NCBI RefSeq assembly: GCF_026870175.2
Contig: NZ_CP113977.2
Location: 1,488,001 to 1,552,000 of the forward strand
DNA from: Flavobacterium aestivum
GTDB lineage: Bacteria; Bacteroidota; Bacteroidia; Flavobacteriales; Flavobacteriaceae
DNA length: 64,000 bases
Reading direction: 5' to 3'
Shown here in pieces: positions 51,892 through 60,357 of the stretch. Position 1 is the stretch's first letter. Every line of letters starts with the position of its first letter. The position numbers and the translations under genes were made by a program. Under the pieces are notes generated by a model. It was not told the DNA's origin, did not search any database, and was given only the letters and a program-made list of their open reading frames with translations.

Positions 51892-52080
51892 ATGACTAAA
51901 ATTATTATGTATTTGATTCAATATTTGGTTTTAATTTCGATACAAATGGTATCGCAAATTGCTATTTATGACGACTTAAATGATGAGCAAACTCTAAAGA
52001 GACATGTCAAAAAGGTGATTCAAGTTAAAAATTATAAAGCTCCAAAAGAGTTAAATGAATTTAAAAAAATCAGTAAATAA
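51892..52080 (+). CDS. possible small exported protein
   Basis: 62 codons. Hydrophobic N-terminus (MTKIIMYLIQYLVLISIQMVSQ) resembling a signal or membrane anchor, then a charged tail rich in Lys. Starts 14 bases after the candidate promoter and ends 36 bases before the next gene. No family recognised. May be the first gene or a leader of the run that follows; could also be a chance frame. Confidence 0.4.
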   Translation: MTKIIMYLIQYLVLISIQMVSQIAIYDDLNDEQTLKRHVKKVIQVKNYKAPKELNEFKKISK

Positions 52081-52116
52081 TAGTTAGAAACGGTTTCATA
52101 ACCTAATAAATGGCTC

Positions 52117-52851
52117 GTGAAAAAGAACATTACCTTTTTATTTTTTTTAGTATCTCTTTCTCTAGCTGTTTCTGCACAAGTTGGTGTAGAGAAAACGATT
52201 AAAGGGCAAATAACTGCTGATGCTATTCCTTTGAGCGGGATAAATATCATCAATACCTCAAGTAAAATAAAGACATTGTCAGATCAATATGGTAATTTTT
52301 CTATTACTGCAAAGGAAGGAGATGTGCTGAGTTTCTCGGCTGTTGATTATGAACCTTTGCGGAAAATTATAAACAAACAGGAATTTAATTTAGGGAGTAT
52401 TGTCGTGAATATGACGGCTACAAGTATTGAATTGAGAGAGGTTGTTGTCAATAAGCATTCAGAAATAACCGCAGAAAATTTGGGAATAATTCCTCAGAAT
52501 CAAATTAAATTAACACCTGCAGAAAGAAAGGTGTATACAGCAACTTCTACTCCTACAGATGCATTATTAAATTATTTTTCTGGTAGAACCAAAATGCTTA
52601 AAAAAGAAGTGGCTGTTGAGCAAAAGGAGTCTCTAATGGCAAAATTAGAATATTTGTTTGAGGATAAATATTATATAGAAACCCTGAAAATACCGGAAGA
52701 ACACATCAAGGGGTTTCAGTATTATTGTGTTGAAGATGCTGATTTTGCAAATGCTTTAAAATCAAAAAACAAAACTATGAGTATGTTCTTGATTGTGGGT
52801 TTGGCTTTCAAGTATAATAAAAATAGAGAGAACACAACTGAAGGCAATTAG
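52117..52851 (+). CDS. exported carboxypeptidase-regulatory-like domain protein, paralogue 1
   Basis: 244 residues from a GTG start at 52117 (MKKNITF). Domains: signal peptide (about 1-20), CarboxypepD_reg-like beta-sandwich about 28-105 (IKGQITADAIPLSGINIINT, LSDQYGNFSITAKEGDVLSFS), a stretch ELREVVVNK like the start of a TonB plug linker, then a C-terminal alpha/beta part (LEYLFEDKYYIETLKIPEEH, KGFQYYCVEDADF) that is not a barrel. Very similar to paralogue 2 at 52.9 kb. I know no function for this architecture. The GTG start is fixed by the signal peptide. Confidence 0.85.
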   Translation: MKKNITFLFFLVSLSLAVSAQVGVEKTIKGQITADAIPLSGINIINTSSKIKTLSDQYGNFSITAKEGDVLSFSAVDYEPLRKIINKQEFNLGSIVVNMTATSIELREVVVNKHSEITAENLGIIPQNQIKLTPAERKVYTATSTPTDALLNYFSGRTKMLKKEVAVEQKESLMAKLEYLFEDKYYIETLKIPEEHIKGFQYYCVEDADFANALKSKNKTMSMFLIVGLAFKYNKNRENTTEGN

Positions 52852-52890
52852 TTGTAAGAGGTATGTTTTGTCAATGAAATATTGCTAGTT

Positions 52891-53610
52891 ATGAAAAATA
52901 ATTTAATTGTGCTGTTTGTTCTTTTGCTTCAAAATCAGCTAGTTGTTGCTCAAGAGGATGTTGAAAAAATTATTACGGGAAAAGTGGTTTCAGATTCTAA
53001 GCCATTGGAGGGAATTAGTGTGGTGAATAGCTCTAATAAAATGATGGCAGTATCAGATGAAAATGGTTGTTTTTCAATTTTGGCTAAAGATAAAGATGTC
53101 TTGAGTTTTTCTGGAATAGATTATAAGAATTTGCGGAAATATGTATACAAGCATGAATATGCATCAGGAACTTTAGAAGTAAATATGACTTTTAATAGTA
53201 TTGAACTAGATGAAGTGGTTATAAATAAAAACGCGAATATTACTGCCGAAAATCTAGGGATTATTCGGAGAGGACAAGTAAAATTTACACCTCAAGAGCG
53301 TAGATTGTATTCTGGCTCTTCAGGGATTCAAGGACTTTATAGTTTTCTTTCTGGAGAAATTGATGTTCTTAAAAAAAATGTTGAGATAGAAAAGAAAGAG
53401 CAGCTGTTAAAGAAAATGGAATATCTTTTTGGAAATAAATATTATACCAAAACCTTAAAAATTCCAGAAGAACTCATAAAGGGGTTTCAATATTATTGTG
53501 TTGAAGATCCGGAATTTGTAGAGTCCTTAGGTTATAAAAACAAAACGGTAAGCCTGTTTCTTATCACAAATTTAGCATCAGTATATAATAAAAAACGAAT
53601 TGATGAATAA
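52891..53610 (+). CDS. exported carboxypeptidase-regulatory-like domain protein, paralogue 2
   Basis: 239 residues from the ATG at 52891 (MKNNLIV; an in-frame TTG at 52882 would add 3). Same layout as paralogue 1: signal peptide, ITGKVVSDSKPLEGISVVNS and VSDENGCFSILAKDKDVLSFS beta-sandwich, LDEVVINK linker, C-terminal KMEYLFGNKYYTKTLKIPEEL and KGFQYYCVEDPEF. Shared motifs with paralogue 1 include ITAENLGII and KTLKIPEE. Ends in an 8-base overlap with the next gene, so cotranscribed. Confidence 0.85.
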   Translation: MKNNLIVLFVLLLQNQLVVAQEDVEKIITGKVVSDSKPLEGISVVNSSNKMMAVSDENGCFSILAKDKDVLSFSGIDYKNLRKYVYKHEYASGTLEVNMTFNSIELDEVVINKNANITAENLGIIRRGQVKFTPQERRLYSGSSGIQGLYSFLSGEIDVLKKNVEIEKKEQLLKKMEYLFGNKYYTKTLKIPEELIKGFQYYCVEDPEFVESLGYKNKTVSLFLITNLASVYNKKRIDE

Positions 53611-54358
53611 TAAAGTTTGGGTGATACTTTTGCTTTTAGTGGGGCAATATTGCATAGGACAAACGAAGGTAAGACAATCTTTGCATGGTCAAGTTGTTAA
53701 TGATTCTATAGCTGTAGAAAACGGATATGTTTTTAATTTAAATTCAAGAGTAACTACTTTTATTGGGAAGAATGGTTTTTTTGATATTCTTGCAATGCCA
53801 AAGGATACTTTGTTGATTACCAGTCTGGCTTTGAAACCCAAGAAAATGATTTTGGCTGATATAGATTTTAAAGAGAAACTATATATTGTAGAAATGGAGT
53901 TGTTCAACAATCAGTTAAAAGAGGTTGTTGTAGGGCGAAAAATCACCCCTAAAATTGCGGGATCACAGGAAATTGTTGATAAGCAGTTTTTTGATGATTC
54001 TCAATCTTCTCCATTGAATAGAACGATGCCTTATTATGGAATAGAAAATGGAATTAATTTTGTTAGAGTAGGTAAGATGGTTGCTGGTTTATTCAAAAAA
54101 AAGGATACAGGAAAAACCAACTTCATTCAGGATGAGATTTTTATAGATAAAGTGCAAAGGCAGTTTGGTACTTACTTTTTTACAAATACTTTGAAATTAA
54201 AGGAAGAGGAAATCAATCTTTTCTTGATCTTTTGTGATTCTGATGAAAATGCAAAGAAAGTATTGAGCTCTAAAGATAACTTTCAGATGGTTGATTTTTT
54301 GATAAACAAAAACATTGCTTTCAAAAAGTTGGTTGTACAGAATAAAACATCTGAGTAA
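53603..54358 (+). CDS. exported carboxypeptidase-regulatory-like domain protein, paralogue 3
   Basis: 251 residues from the ATG at 53603 (MNNKVWVILL), overlapping the previous stop by 8 bases. Signal peptide ending CIGQ, beta-sandwich LHGQVVNDSIAVENGYVFNL, VGRKITPK-type linker (QLKEVVVGRK), and a C-terminal half with QSSPLNRTMPYYGIENG, FTNTLKLKEEEINLFLIFCDSDE. The end motif NTLKLKEEE..F..FC is the counterpart of KIPEE..F.YYC in paralogues 1 and 2. More like paralogue 4 than 1-2. Confidence 0.85.
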   Translation: MNNKVWVILLLLVGQYCIGQTKVRQSLHGQVVNDSIAVENGYVFNLNSRVTTFIGKNGFFDILAMPKDTLLITSLALKPKKMILADIDFKEKLYIVEMELFNNQLKEVVVGRKITPKIAGSQEIVDKQFFDDSQSSPLNRTMPYYGIENGINFVRVGKMVAGLFKKKDTGKTNFIQDEIFIDKVQRQFGTYFFTNTLKLKEEEINLFLIFCDSDENAKKVLSSKDNFQMVDFLINKNIAFKKLVVQNKTSE

Positions 54359-54506
54359 TTTTTTTAGTACGAATTTTGATGTTTTTGATTTGAAAAAATA
54401 TAGAAATAACATATCCTTGGATCGAAGAATCAAATAAAGTTGTAAATTTAGAAAGTTGAAAGATGTTATCTTTAATGTCTTTATATTAAATCTAAAATGA
54501 TTACAA

Positions 54507-55262
54507 ATGAAAAGTAAAATAGGAATCCTTATTTTGTTGATGTGCTGTCAGTTTTGTATAGGTCAAGTACTGACCAGAAAGTCATTACATGGTAGGGTAG
54601 TAAATGATTCTATTGCAATAGAAAACGGATTGGTCTTTAATGTTAATGCCAAAACAGGATCTATTATCGACCAGAAAGGGTACTTTAGTATATTAGTAAA
54701 AGTAAAAGATACTTTGGTTATTTCGAGTTTAGGGTTTAAAACCAAAAAAATAGTACTTACTGAAAAAGATATTTCTTCTTCTTTTTTTAGGGTAAATCTC
54801 CAAGCAATTGCTCGTCAATTGATAGAAGTAGTAGTTCATGCCAAAAAGGGATCAGAACCTAAGTTTGGGAATACACAAAGTATAGTAGATACTGAATATT
54901 ATGATGATAAGCAATCTTCGCCAAAGAATGTTCTAATGGCGCCAACCGGTACCGGTGATAATGGGATAGATTGTATTCGAGTGTATAAAATGATTTTCAA
55001 AAATTTGAAGAAAAACAATCCTGAGAAAACAGATTTTGTTTCGGATATGGGTTTTACTTCTATAGCGATGAAAAGTGTAAGTTATTCTTTTTTTACCAAT
55101 ACCTTAAAACTTGATGAAGATCAAATAGGTTTATTTCTTCTCTTTTGTGAAAATGATCCTAAATCAAAAACGTATACCAACACAAGTGAACCATTTGAAA
55201 TCATGGATTTTTTAATAACAAAAAATGGGGAATTTAAAAATATTACTACTTTAGAAAAATGA
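54507..55262 (+). CDS. exported carboxypeptidase-regulatory-like domain protein, paralogue 4
   Basis: 251 residues. Signal peptide (MKSKIGILILLMCCQFCIGQ), LHGRVVNDSIAIENGLVFNV and IIDQKGYFSILVKVKDTLV beta-sandwich, linker RQLIEVVVHAKKG, C-terminal SVSYSFFTNTLKLDEDQIGLFLLFCENDPKSK. Very close in layout to paralogue 3. ATG at 54507. Overlaps the following gene by 4 bases (ATGA), which ties it to DUF6702. Confidence 0.85.
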   Translation: MKSKIGILILLMCCQFCIGQVLTRKSLHGRVVNDSIAIENGLVFNVNAKTGSIIDQKGYFSILVKVKDTLVISSLGFKTKKIVLTEKDISSSFFRVNLQAIARQLIEVVVHAKKGSEPKFGNTQSIVDTEYYDDKQSSPKNVLMAPTGTGDNGIDCIRVYKMIFKNLKKNNPEKTDFVSDMGFTSIAMKSVSYSFFTNTLKLDEDQIGLFLLFCENDPKSKTYTNTSEPFEIMDFLITKNGEFKNITTLEK

Positions 55263-55762
55263 AAAAGGTAATAATTTATGGACTTTTAGGATTCTTTTTG
55301 GTGTCGCTAAGTAGTTTTGGTATGCATAAGTTTTATATGGCGATATATCAAATTAATTTTGCACCCGAAAAGAAAATGCTTCAAATTACTTCTCGGATAT
55401 TTGTGGATGATTGCAATAATGCTTTAGCAAAAAAATACAATAAAAAAGTGTTTTTGGGAACCGATAAAGAAACTGTAGAAGATGTAAATTCACTAAAAAA
55501 ATACCTTGCCGAAAATTTCACGATTAAAGTAAATGGACAAACTAAAACCATGAATTTTTTGAGTAAAGAATTGGATGGTGATGTCTTGGTCTGTTATTTG
55601 AGTTGTAAGGATATTTCTAAAATTACTTCACTGGAAATACATAATTCGGTGTTAATAGATTGGCAGTCCGAGCAACAAAATATTACCCATGTTACAATAC
55701 TTGGAAACAAAAAAAGTATACTTTTTACTGATACTTCTGTCAATCAAGTGTTAAAATATTAG
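55259..55762 (+). CDS. DUF6702 family exported protein
   Basis: 167 residues: signal peptide (MKKVIIYGLLGFFLVSLSSFG), then MHKFYMAIYQINFAPEKKMLQITSRIFVDDCNNAL, SLKKYLAENFTIKVNG, LVCYLSC and VTILGNKKSILFT. The HKFYMAIYQINF start is the family hallmark. Small beta-rich periplasmic protein, function unknown. 4-base overlap with the upstream gene; M1 peptidase follows after 67 bases. Confidence 0.85.
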   Translation: MKKVIIYGLLGFFLVSLSSFGMHKFYMAIYQINFAPEKKMLQITSRIFVDDCNNALAKKYNKKVFLGTDKETVEDVNSLKKYLAENFTIKVNGQTKTMNFLSKELDGDVLVCYLSCKDISKITSLEIHNSVLIDWQSEQQNITHVTILGNKKSILFTDTSVNQVLKY

Positions 55763-55829
55763 CATAAATTAGTAATTCTGTTTAAAAATATTATTTTCGT
55801 GCACTACTAATAGTAATCAGTTAGATGTT

Positions 55830-58073
55830 ATGAAGAAAATTGTATTCTTATTCATTTTCCCCGCCCTTTTAATTGCACAAGAGAAAGCTGTTACCACTCC
55901 AGCAAAACAAACAGGTAAATATGATACGAATAAGTTTAGCCAAATGTATGATCTATTGGCTACGCCCAATATGTTTCGTACAGCCTCTGGAGCTCCGGGA
56001 CCGGCTTATTACCAACAACAGGCTGATTACAAAATAGACATAGAACTTGATGATAAGAAAGCTAAACTAAGCGGTTCAGAAACCATAACGTACCATAATA
56101 ATTCTCCAGAAACTTTAGAATATTTGTGGGTACAATTGGATCAAAATCAATCTAACAAGAATTCACAATCCCGATTAGTAAAAAATCAAAAAATAGAGCA
56201 AGTTCTACCAGTTGCCAAATTTGCCAATGAATACTTGAAGCAAGAATTGGAGCGTGGTTTTAATATAGAATATGTAAAGGATGCCAAAGGAAGTCCGATG
56301 TCCTATACGATCAATCAAACTATGATGCGTATTAATTTGGCAACACCTATGAAACCGGGAACAAGCTTGTCATTTTCAATAAAGTGGTGGTATAATATTA
56401 ATAATTACCAACAGGAAGGTGGGCGTTCAGGTTATGAGTTGTTCGAAAAAGACGGCAATAGATTGTATATTATAGCGCAATTTTACCCAAGAATGGCAGT
56501 ATATAATGATGTTGAAGGCTGGCAAAATATGCAATTCTGGGGTGCAGGAGAGTTTGCACTACCTTTCGGAAATTTTGATGTAAATATTACTGTTCCTGCA
56601 GATCACGTTATTGATGCAACAGGAGAGTTAATAAATAGAAGTGAAGTCTTTACGGCAGAGCAGGTAAAAAGATATGAATTAGCCCAAAAATCATTTGATA
56701 AGCCTGTTGTCATTGTAACACAAGCAGAGGCAGAAGCAGCAGAAAAAGGATTCTCAGACAAAAAGAAAACCTGGAAATTTAGTGCCAAAAACGTTAGGGA
56801 TTTTGGTATAGCAACATCAAGAAAATTCATTTATGATGCTATGGCGGTACAATTGAGTAACAAAGTAGTGATGGCAGAATCAGTTTATCCAAAAGAAGCC
56901 AATCCGCTTTGGGGAGAAACTTCAACAATGACAGTAGCCCATACTTTAAAAAGTTATTCTTCACATACATTTGATTATCCATATCCTAAAGCAGTTTCAG
57001 TTTCGGCAGAAGATCAAGGAATGGAATACCCTATGATTTGTTGGAATTATGGACGTCCAGATGAAAATGGTGTGACTAGTGAGCAACTGAAAAATGGAAT
57101 GATCGGTGTAGTAATTCATGAAGTAGGACATAATTTTTTTCCAATGATTGTTAATTCAGATGAACGTCAATGGTCTTGGATGGATGAGGGCTTGAACTCC
57201 TTTATGGAGTATATGGCAGAACAGGAATTAAATACAAATTTCCCATCTAAACGAGGACCAGCCAAAAACATTGTTCCTTATATGAGCGGAGACCAGAAAT
57301 TTTTGGAGCCTATCATGACCAATTCAGAAAGTATCATTCAGTTTGGTAATAACGCCTATGGGAAACCTGCTACGGGACTTAATATACTTAGAGAGACTAT
57401 CATGGGGCGTGAGTTGTTTGACTATGCTTTTAAGGTTTATGCTAACAGATGGAAATTCAAACACCCAACTCCAGAAGACTTTTTTAGAACGATGGAAGAT
57501 GCTTCGGCAGTAGATTTAGATTGGTTTTTTAGAGGATGGTTTTATTCTACAGATGTTGTAGATATCGGGATTAATGATGTAAAGCAATATTATGTTGATG
57601 AAGTGCCTACAGTTGCTTTAAAAAATGTTAAAATTAAAAAAGGACGTTTTGGAGAGGAAAAAGGACCGTTTGTATATTTAATTGCAGGAGATAATACTGA
57701 ATTGAATCCAGCGTCAAAGAAACCTCTGAAAGTAGAAGAAGTAAAATTGCTTTCGGATTATGTAAATCAAAATATAACTCCGGAAGATAAAGTGAACTTA
57801 AAAAATCCAAAATATTTTTACGAAGTAGAGTTCAATAAACCGGGAGGAATGCCAATGCCTATTATTGTTCAAATTACGTATGAAGACGGAACAGTAGACA
57901 ATTATAAATACCCGGCACAGATTTGGAGACAAAATAATGAAACAGCTAAAAAAGTATATGCCACTAATAAAGCCATTAAACAAATTCTAATTGATCCAAA
58001 ACTTGAAACTGCGGATATCGATGTGACCAACAATTCATGGCCAAAGGTAGAAGAAAAATCAAAATTTGATTAA
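55830..58073 (+). CDS. M1 family zinc metallopeptidase (aminopeptidase)
   Basis: 747 residues: signal peptide (MKKIVFLFIFPALLIAQ), N-terminal beta-rich domain, then the M1 catalytic domain with zinc motif HEVGH at His430-His434 and the third ligand Glu453 in WMDEGLNSF, 18 residues between. SAEDQGMEYPMI replaces the usual GAMEN exopeptidase motif. C-terminal regions are beta-rich. Probably a periplasmic or surface peptidase. Same strand as DUF6702 and the paralogue run, likely one transcription unit or closely coupled. Confidence 0.93.
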   Translation: MKKIVFLFIFPALLIAQEKAVTTPAKQTGKYDTNKFSQMYDLLATPNMFRTASGAPGPAYYQQQADYKIDIELDDKKAKLSGSETITYHNNSPETLEYLWVQLDQNQSNKNSQSRLVKNQKIEQVLPVAKFANEYLKQELERGFNIEYVKDAKGSPMSYTINQTMMRINLATPMKPGTSLSFSIKWWYNINNYQQEGGRSGYELFEKDGNRLYIIAQFYPRMAVYNDVEGWQNMQFWGAGEFALPFGNFDVNITVPADHVIDATGELINRSEVFTAEQVKRYELAQKSFDKPVVIVTQAEAEAAEKGFSDKKKTWKFSAKNVRDFGIATSRKFIYDAMAVQLSNKVVMAESVYPKEANPLWGETSTMTVAHTLKSYSSHTFDYPYPKAVSVSAEDQGMEYPMICWNYGRPDENGVTSEQLKNGMIGVVIHEVGHNFFPMIVNSDERQWSWMDEGLNSFMEYMAEQELNTNFPSKRGPAKNIVPYMSGDQKFLEPIMTNSESIIQFGNNAYGKPATGLNILRETIMGRELFDYAFKVYANRWKFKHPTPEDFFRTMEDASAVDLDWFFRGWFYSTDVVDIGINDVKQYYVDEVPTVALKNVKIKKGRFGEEKGPFVYLIAGDNTELNPASKKPLKVEEVKLLSDYVNQNITPEDKVNLKNPKYFYEVEFNKPGGMPMPIIVQITYEDGTVDNYKYPAQIWRQNNETAKKVYATNKAIKQILIDPKLETADIDVTNNSWPKVEEKSKFD

Positions 58074-58085
58074 TAGAAGGAGAAA

Positions 58086-58163
58086 GAGACTGAGTTTCTA
58101 GGAGACTAAGTTGTTAAGAATTTTGAGCTTATTGGAGTCTTAGGGTCTTAGAAACTTAATCTC
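58086..58163. repeat. imperfect inverted repeat between the M1 and tatA genes
   Basis: GAGACTGAGTTTCTAGG (58086-58102) pairs with CTTAGAAACTTAATCTC (58147-58163), three mismatches, around a 44-base loop. Shares CTTAGAAACTTA with the repeat at 8824-8865. Confidence 0.55.
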
Positions 58164-58213
58164 TTAGAGACTTTTTTATGAAATAATTATAAAGACAAAG
58201 TTTTAAAATTTAA

Positions 58214-58221
58214 TATCTTTG
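58214..58221 (+). promoter_or_regulatory. candidate -7 element for tatA
   Basis: TATCTTTG, a TAnnTTTG match, 19 bases before the tatA ATG at 58241. No clean upstream TTTG. Confidence 0.4.
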
Positions 58222-58240
58222 CTCATTAAATAAAAAAATT

Positions 58241-58639
58241 ATGTTTGGAATAGGAGGAGGCGAATTAGTCTTTATCATGTTTATCGTATTGATGCTTTTT
58301 GGTTCAGATAAAGTGCCTGAAATTGCGAGAACTATGGGGAAAGCTATGGCGCAACTAAAAAATGCAACTAATGATATTAAGAGCGAGATTCAAAAAGGAG
58401 CCGAAGCCAACGGTTTAGATAAAAATTCCTTGGATAATCTAACAGGAAATATCAATTCCGAAATTAATAAAGCGAAAACAAATCTTTTAGGGGAAACATC
58501 CAATACATTCAATGGAATTGCGGATACATTTGCTTCCGAAGCCGATAAAACCAAAGATAGTATACTAAGTGGCACAACAAATCCTGATGGGACATCATTT
58601 TTGGATGATCAAACAGGACCTATAAAACGCCAAATGTAA
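58241..58639 (+). CDS. tatA: twin-arginine translocase TatA/TatE/TatB family subunit
   Basis: 132 residues. N-terminal TM helix (GGGELVFIMFIVLMLFGSDKVPEIAR) and an amphipathic helix (MGKAMAQLKNATNDIKSEI), the TatA/B signature, followed by a polar tail about 60 residues long. The LFGSDKVP hinge fits TatA or TatB. A tatC gene is not in the window. Its stop overlaps the start of the PAP2 gene by 1 base. Confidence 0.88.
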   Translation: MFGIGGGELVFIMFIVLMLFGSDKVPEIARTMGKAMAQLKNATNDIKSEIQKGAEANGLDKNSLDNLTGNINSEINKAKTNLLGETSNTFNGIADTFASEADKTKDSILSGTTNPDGTSFLDDQTGPIKRQM

Positions 58640-59202
58640 TGCTTGAAAAAATACTCGCCCTAGATACCCAATTATTTATTTATCTCAACAGTTTAGGATC
58701 CGAAACTTATGATGGACTTTGGCTTGTTATAACAAAGCAAGGGTATTGGACTCCCTTTTTTCTGTTTTTATTATATCTTATCTATAAAAAAATAGGAATA
58801 AAACAAACAGGATATTTGTTGCTTTTTGTTGCCGTTTTGGTGTTAGCAACAGATCAAATTACCAACTTATTCAAATATACTTTTCAACGTCCTAGACCTT
58901 GTAATAATCCAGAAATCAATACATTCATAAGGGTGGTTCAAGTACGTACTTCTTTTAGTTTTTTCTCAGGACATGCAGCTAATACAATGGCCGTAGCCAC
59001 ATTTTTATATTCGATTTTTAAGAAAGAATTCAAGTACTTTGGTTTACTGTTTTTATGGCCATTAATCTTTGCTTATAGCAGAATTTATTTAGGATTGCAT
59101 TATCCTTTAGACATCCTTTCGGGATATTTATGTGGACTGATCATGGGATATCTTATGTATAAGGTTTATCAATGGGCACACAAAAAATATTTTCCTCAAT
59201 AA
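58639..59202 (+). CDS. PAP2 family phosphatase
   Basis: 187 residues, integral membrane with about five TM helices. Visible phosphatase motifs: KYTFQRPRPCN (KxxxxxxRP), SFFSGHAAN (PSGH-like) and YSRIYLGLHYPLDILSG (SRxxxxxHxxxD). Probably dephosphorylates a lipid phosphate such as undecaprenyl pyrophosphate or phosphatidic acid. Starts at the tatA stop, so cotranscribed. Confidence 0.92.
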   Translation: MLEKILALDTQLFIYLNSLGSETYDGLWLVITKQGYWTPFFLFLLYLIYKKIGIKQTGYLLLFVAVLVLATDQITNLFKYTFQRPRPCNNPEINTFIRVVQVRTSFSFFSGHAANTMAVATFLYSIFKKEFKYFGLLFLWPLIFAYSRIYLGLHYPLDILSGYLCGLIMGYLMYKVYQWAHKKYFPQ

Positions 59203-59247
59203 AAACAAACCCTGCAATTTTTAAAACTTGCAGGGTTTGTTTTTTAA
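59201..59247. terminator. bidirectional terminator between PAP2 and O-methyltransferase genes
   Basis: AAAAACAAACCCTGCAA and TTGCAGGGTTTGTTTTTT form a near-perfect stem with A and T runs, between convergent genes. Confidence 0.88.
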
Positions 59248-59261
59248 GCTAATATCTATTT

Positions 59262-59903
59262 TTAAATCACTCTACTTACAGTCAATCCATCACGAATAGG
59301 TAATAAAACCGTTTCTACTCTTGGATCGTTTTTAAGTAATTGATTGTACTCAATCAAAATTTTGGTGCTTGTGTCATTAGGATGAACCGGTTCTAGAACT
59401 TTTCCGCTCCAGAGTACATTATCCGATAAAATAATACCACCTTTATTCATTTTGGGAAGAATCAATTCAAAATAATTAATGTAATTTTCTTTGTCGGCAT
59501 CGATAAAAACCAAATCAAATTTTATATCCAGTGTGGGTATTATGTCTATTGCTTCTCCAAGATGTTGTACAATCTGTTTTCCCCAAGGTGATTTGTCAAA
59601 ATGTTTGCGTTGGAAATCGACCAATTCTTCCTTAATGTCTATGGTGTGCAATTGACCGTTTTCCTGCATACCTTCACATAGGCATAAAGCGGAGTAGCCA
59701 GTGTAAGTCCCAATTTCCAGAATATTCACTGGCCGAATCAATTTGGCAAGCATACTCAAAACGCGCCCCTGAAAATGCCCACTCAACATTCGGGGCAACA
59801 ATATTTTTTGATACGTTTCCTTATTTAAAGCCGCCAGTAATACAGGCTCTTTTTCAGAGTGTTGCTCAATATAATCTTCTAAATCTTGGGAAATGAAATG
59901 CAT
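59262..59903 (-). CDS. SAM-dependent O-methyltransferase (COMT-like)
   Basis: 213 residues, Methyltransf_3 family. Visible: NILEIGTYTGYSALCLCEGM (SAM loop), LHTIDIKEELVDFQRKHF, and FDLVFIDADKENYINYFELILPKMNKGGIILSDNVLW with the metal-binding Asp/Asn. Acts on small hydroxylated aromatics in relatives; substrate here unknown. The first 15 codons and the upstream region are duplicated in tandem at 60093-60321, giving a second ATG copy at 60137 that leads into a short dead-end frame. Confidence 0.92.
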   Translation of the reverse strand: MHFISQDLEDYIEQHSEKEPVLLAALNKETYQKILLPRMLSGHFQGRVLSMLAKLIRPVNILEIGTYTGYSALCLCEGMQENGQLHTIDIKEELVDFQRKHFDKSPWGKQIVQHLGEAIDIIPTLDIKFDLVFIDADKENYINYFELILPKMNKGGIILSDNVLWSGKVLEPVHPNDTSTKILIEYNQLLKNDPRVETVLLPIRDGLTVSRVI

Positions 59904-60321
59904 TTTTTTGTGTTGTTGAAATTTGATGCAAAGTTATTCATTTAAGATTTATAAAATAGGGAAAATAATACCTTCTTTTGTAATGTAAATGTTGAAGCCT
60001 TATGGTAATTTATTCATGTGAGCCGCGTTGTAAACGCTTTGTTAGATGATATAAGTAAGTGGGTACTCGTCGCAGACGAGCACCAGATGGGGGTGTTGCT
60101 CAATATAATCTTCTAAATCTTGGGAAATGAAATGCATTTTTTGTGTTGTTGAAATTTGATGCAAAGTTATTCATTTAAGATTTATAAAATAGGGAAAATA
60201 ATACCTTCTTTTGTAATGTAAATGTTGAAGCCTTATGGTAATTTATTCATGTGAGCCGCGTTGTAAACGATTTGTTAGATGATATAAGTAAGTGGGTACT
60301 CGTCGCAGACGAGCACCAGAT
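59859..60321. repeat. tandem duplication of about 233 bases
   Basis: 59859-60088 and 60093-60321 are nearly identical (one fewer T in a T run and CTTTG versus ATTTG in ACGCTTTG / ACGATTTG). Each copy holds the first 15 codons of the methyltransferase and 185 bases of its upstream DNA. Each ends with a palindrome GGTACTCGTCGCAGACGAGC (60062 and 60295). Confidence 0.9.
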
Positions 60322-60357
60322 AGGGGATGAATATAAAAAAATGAATACAAAAAAATA

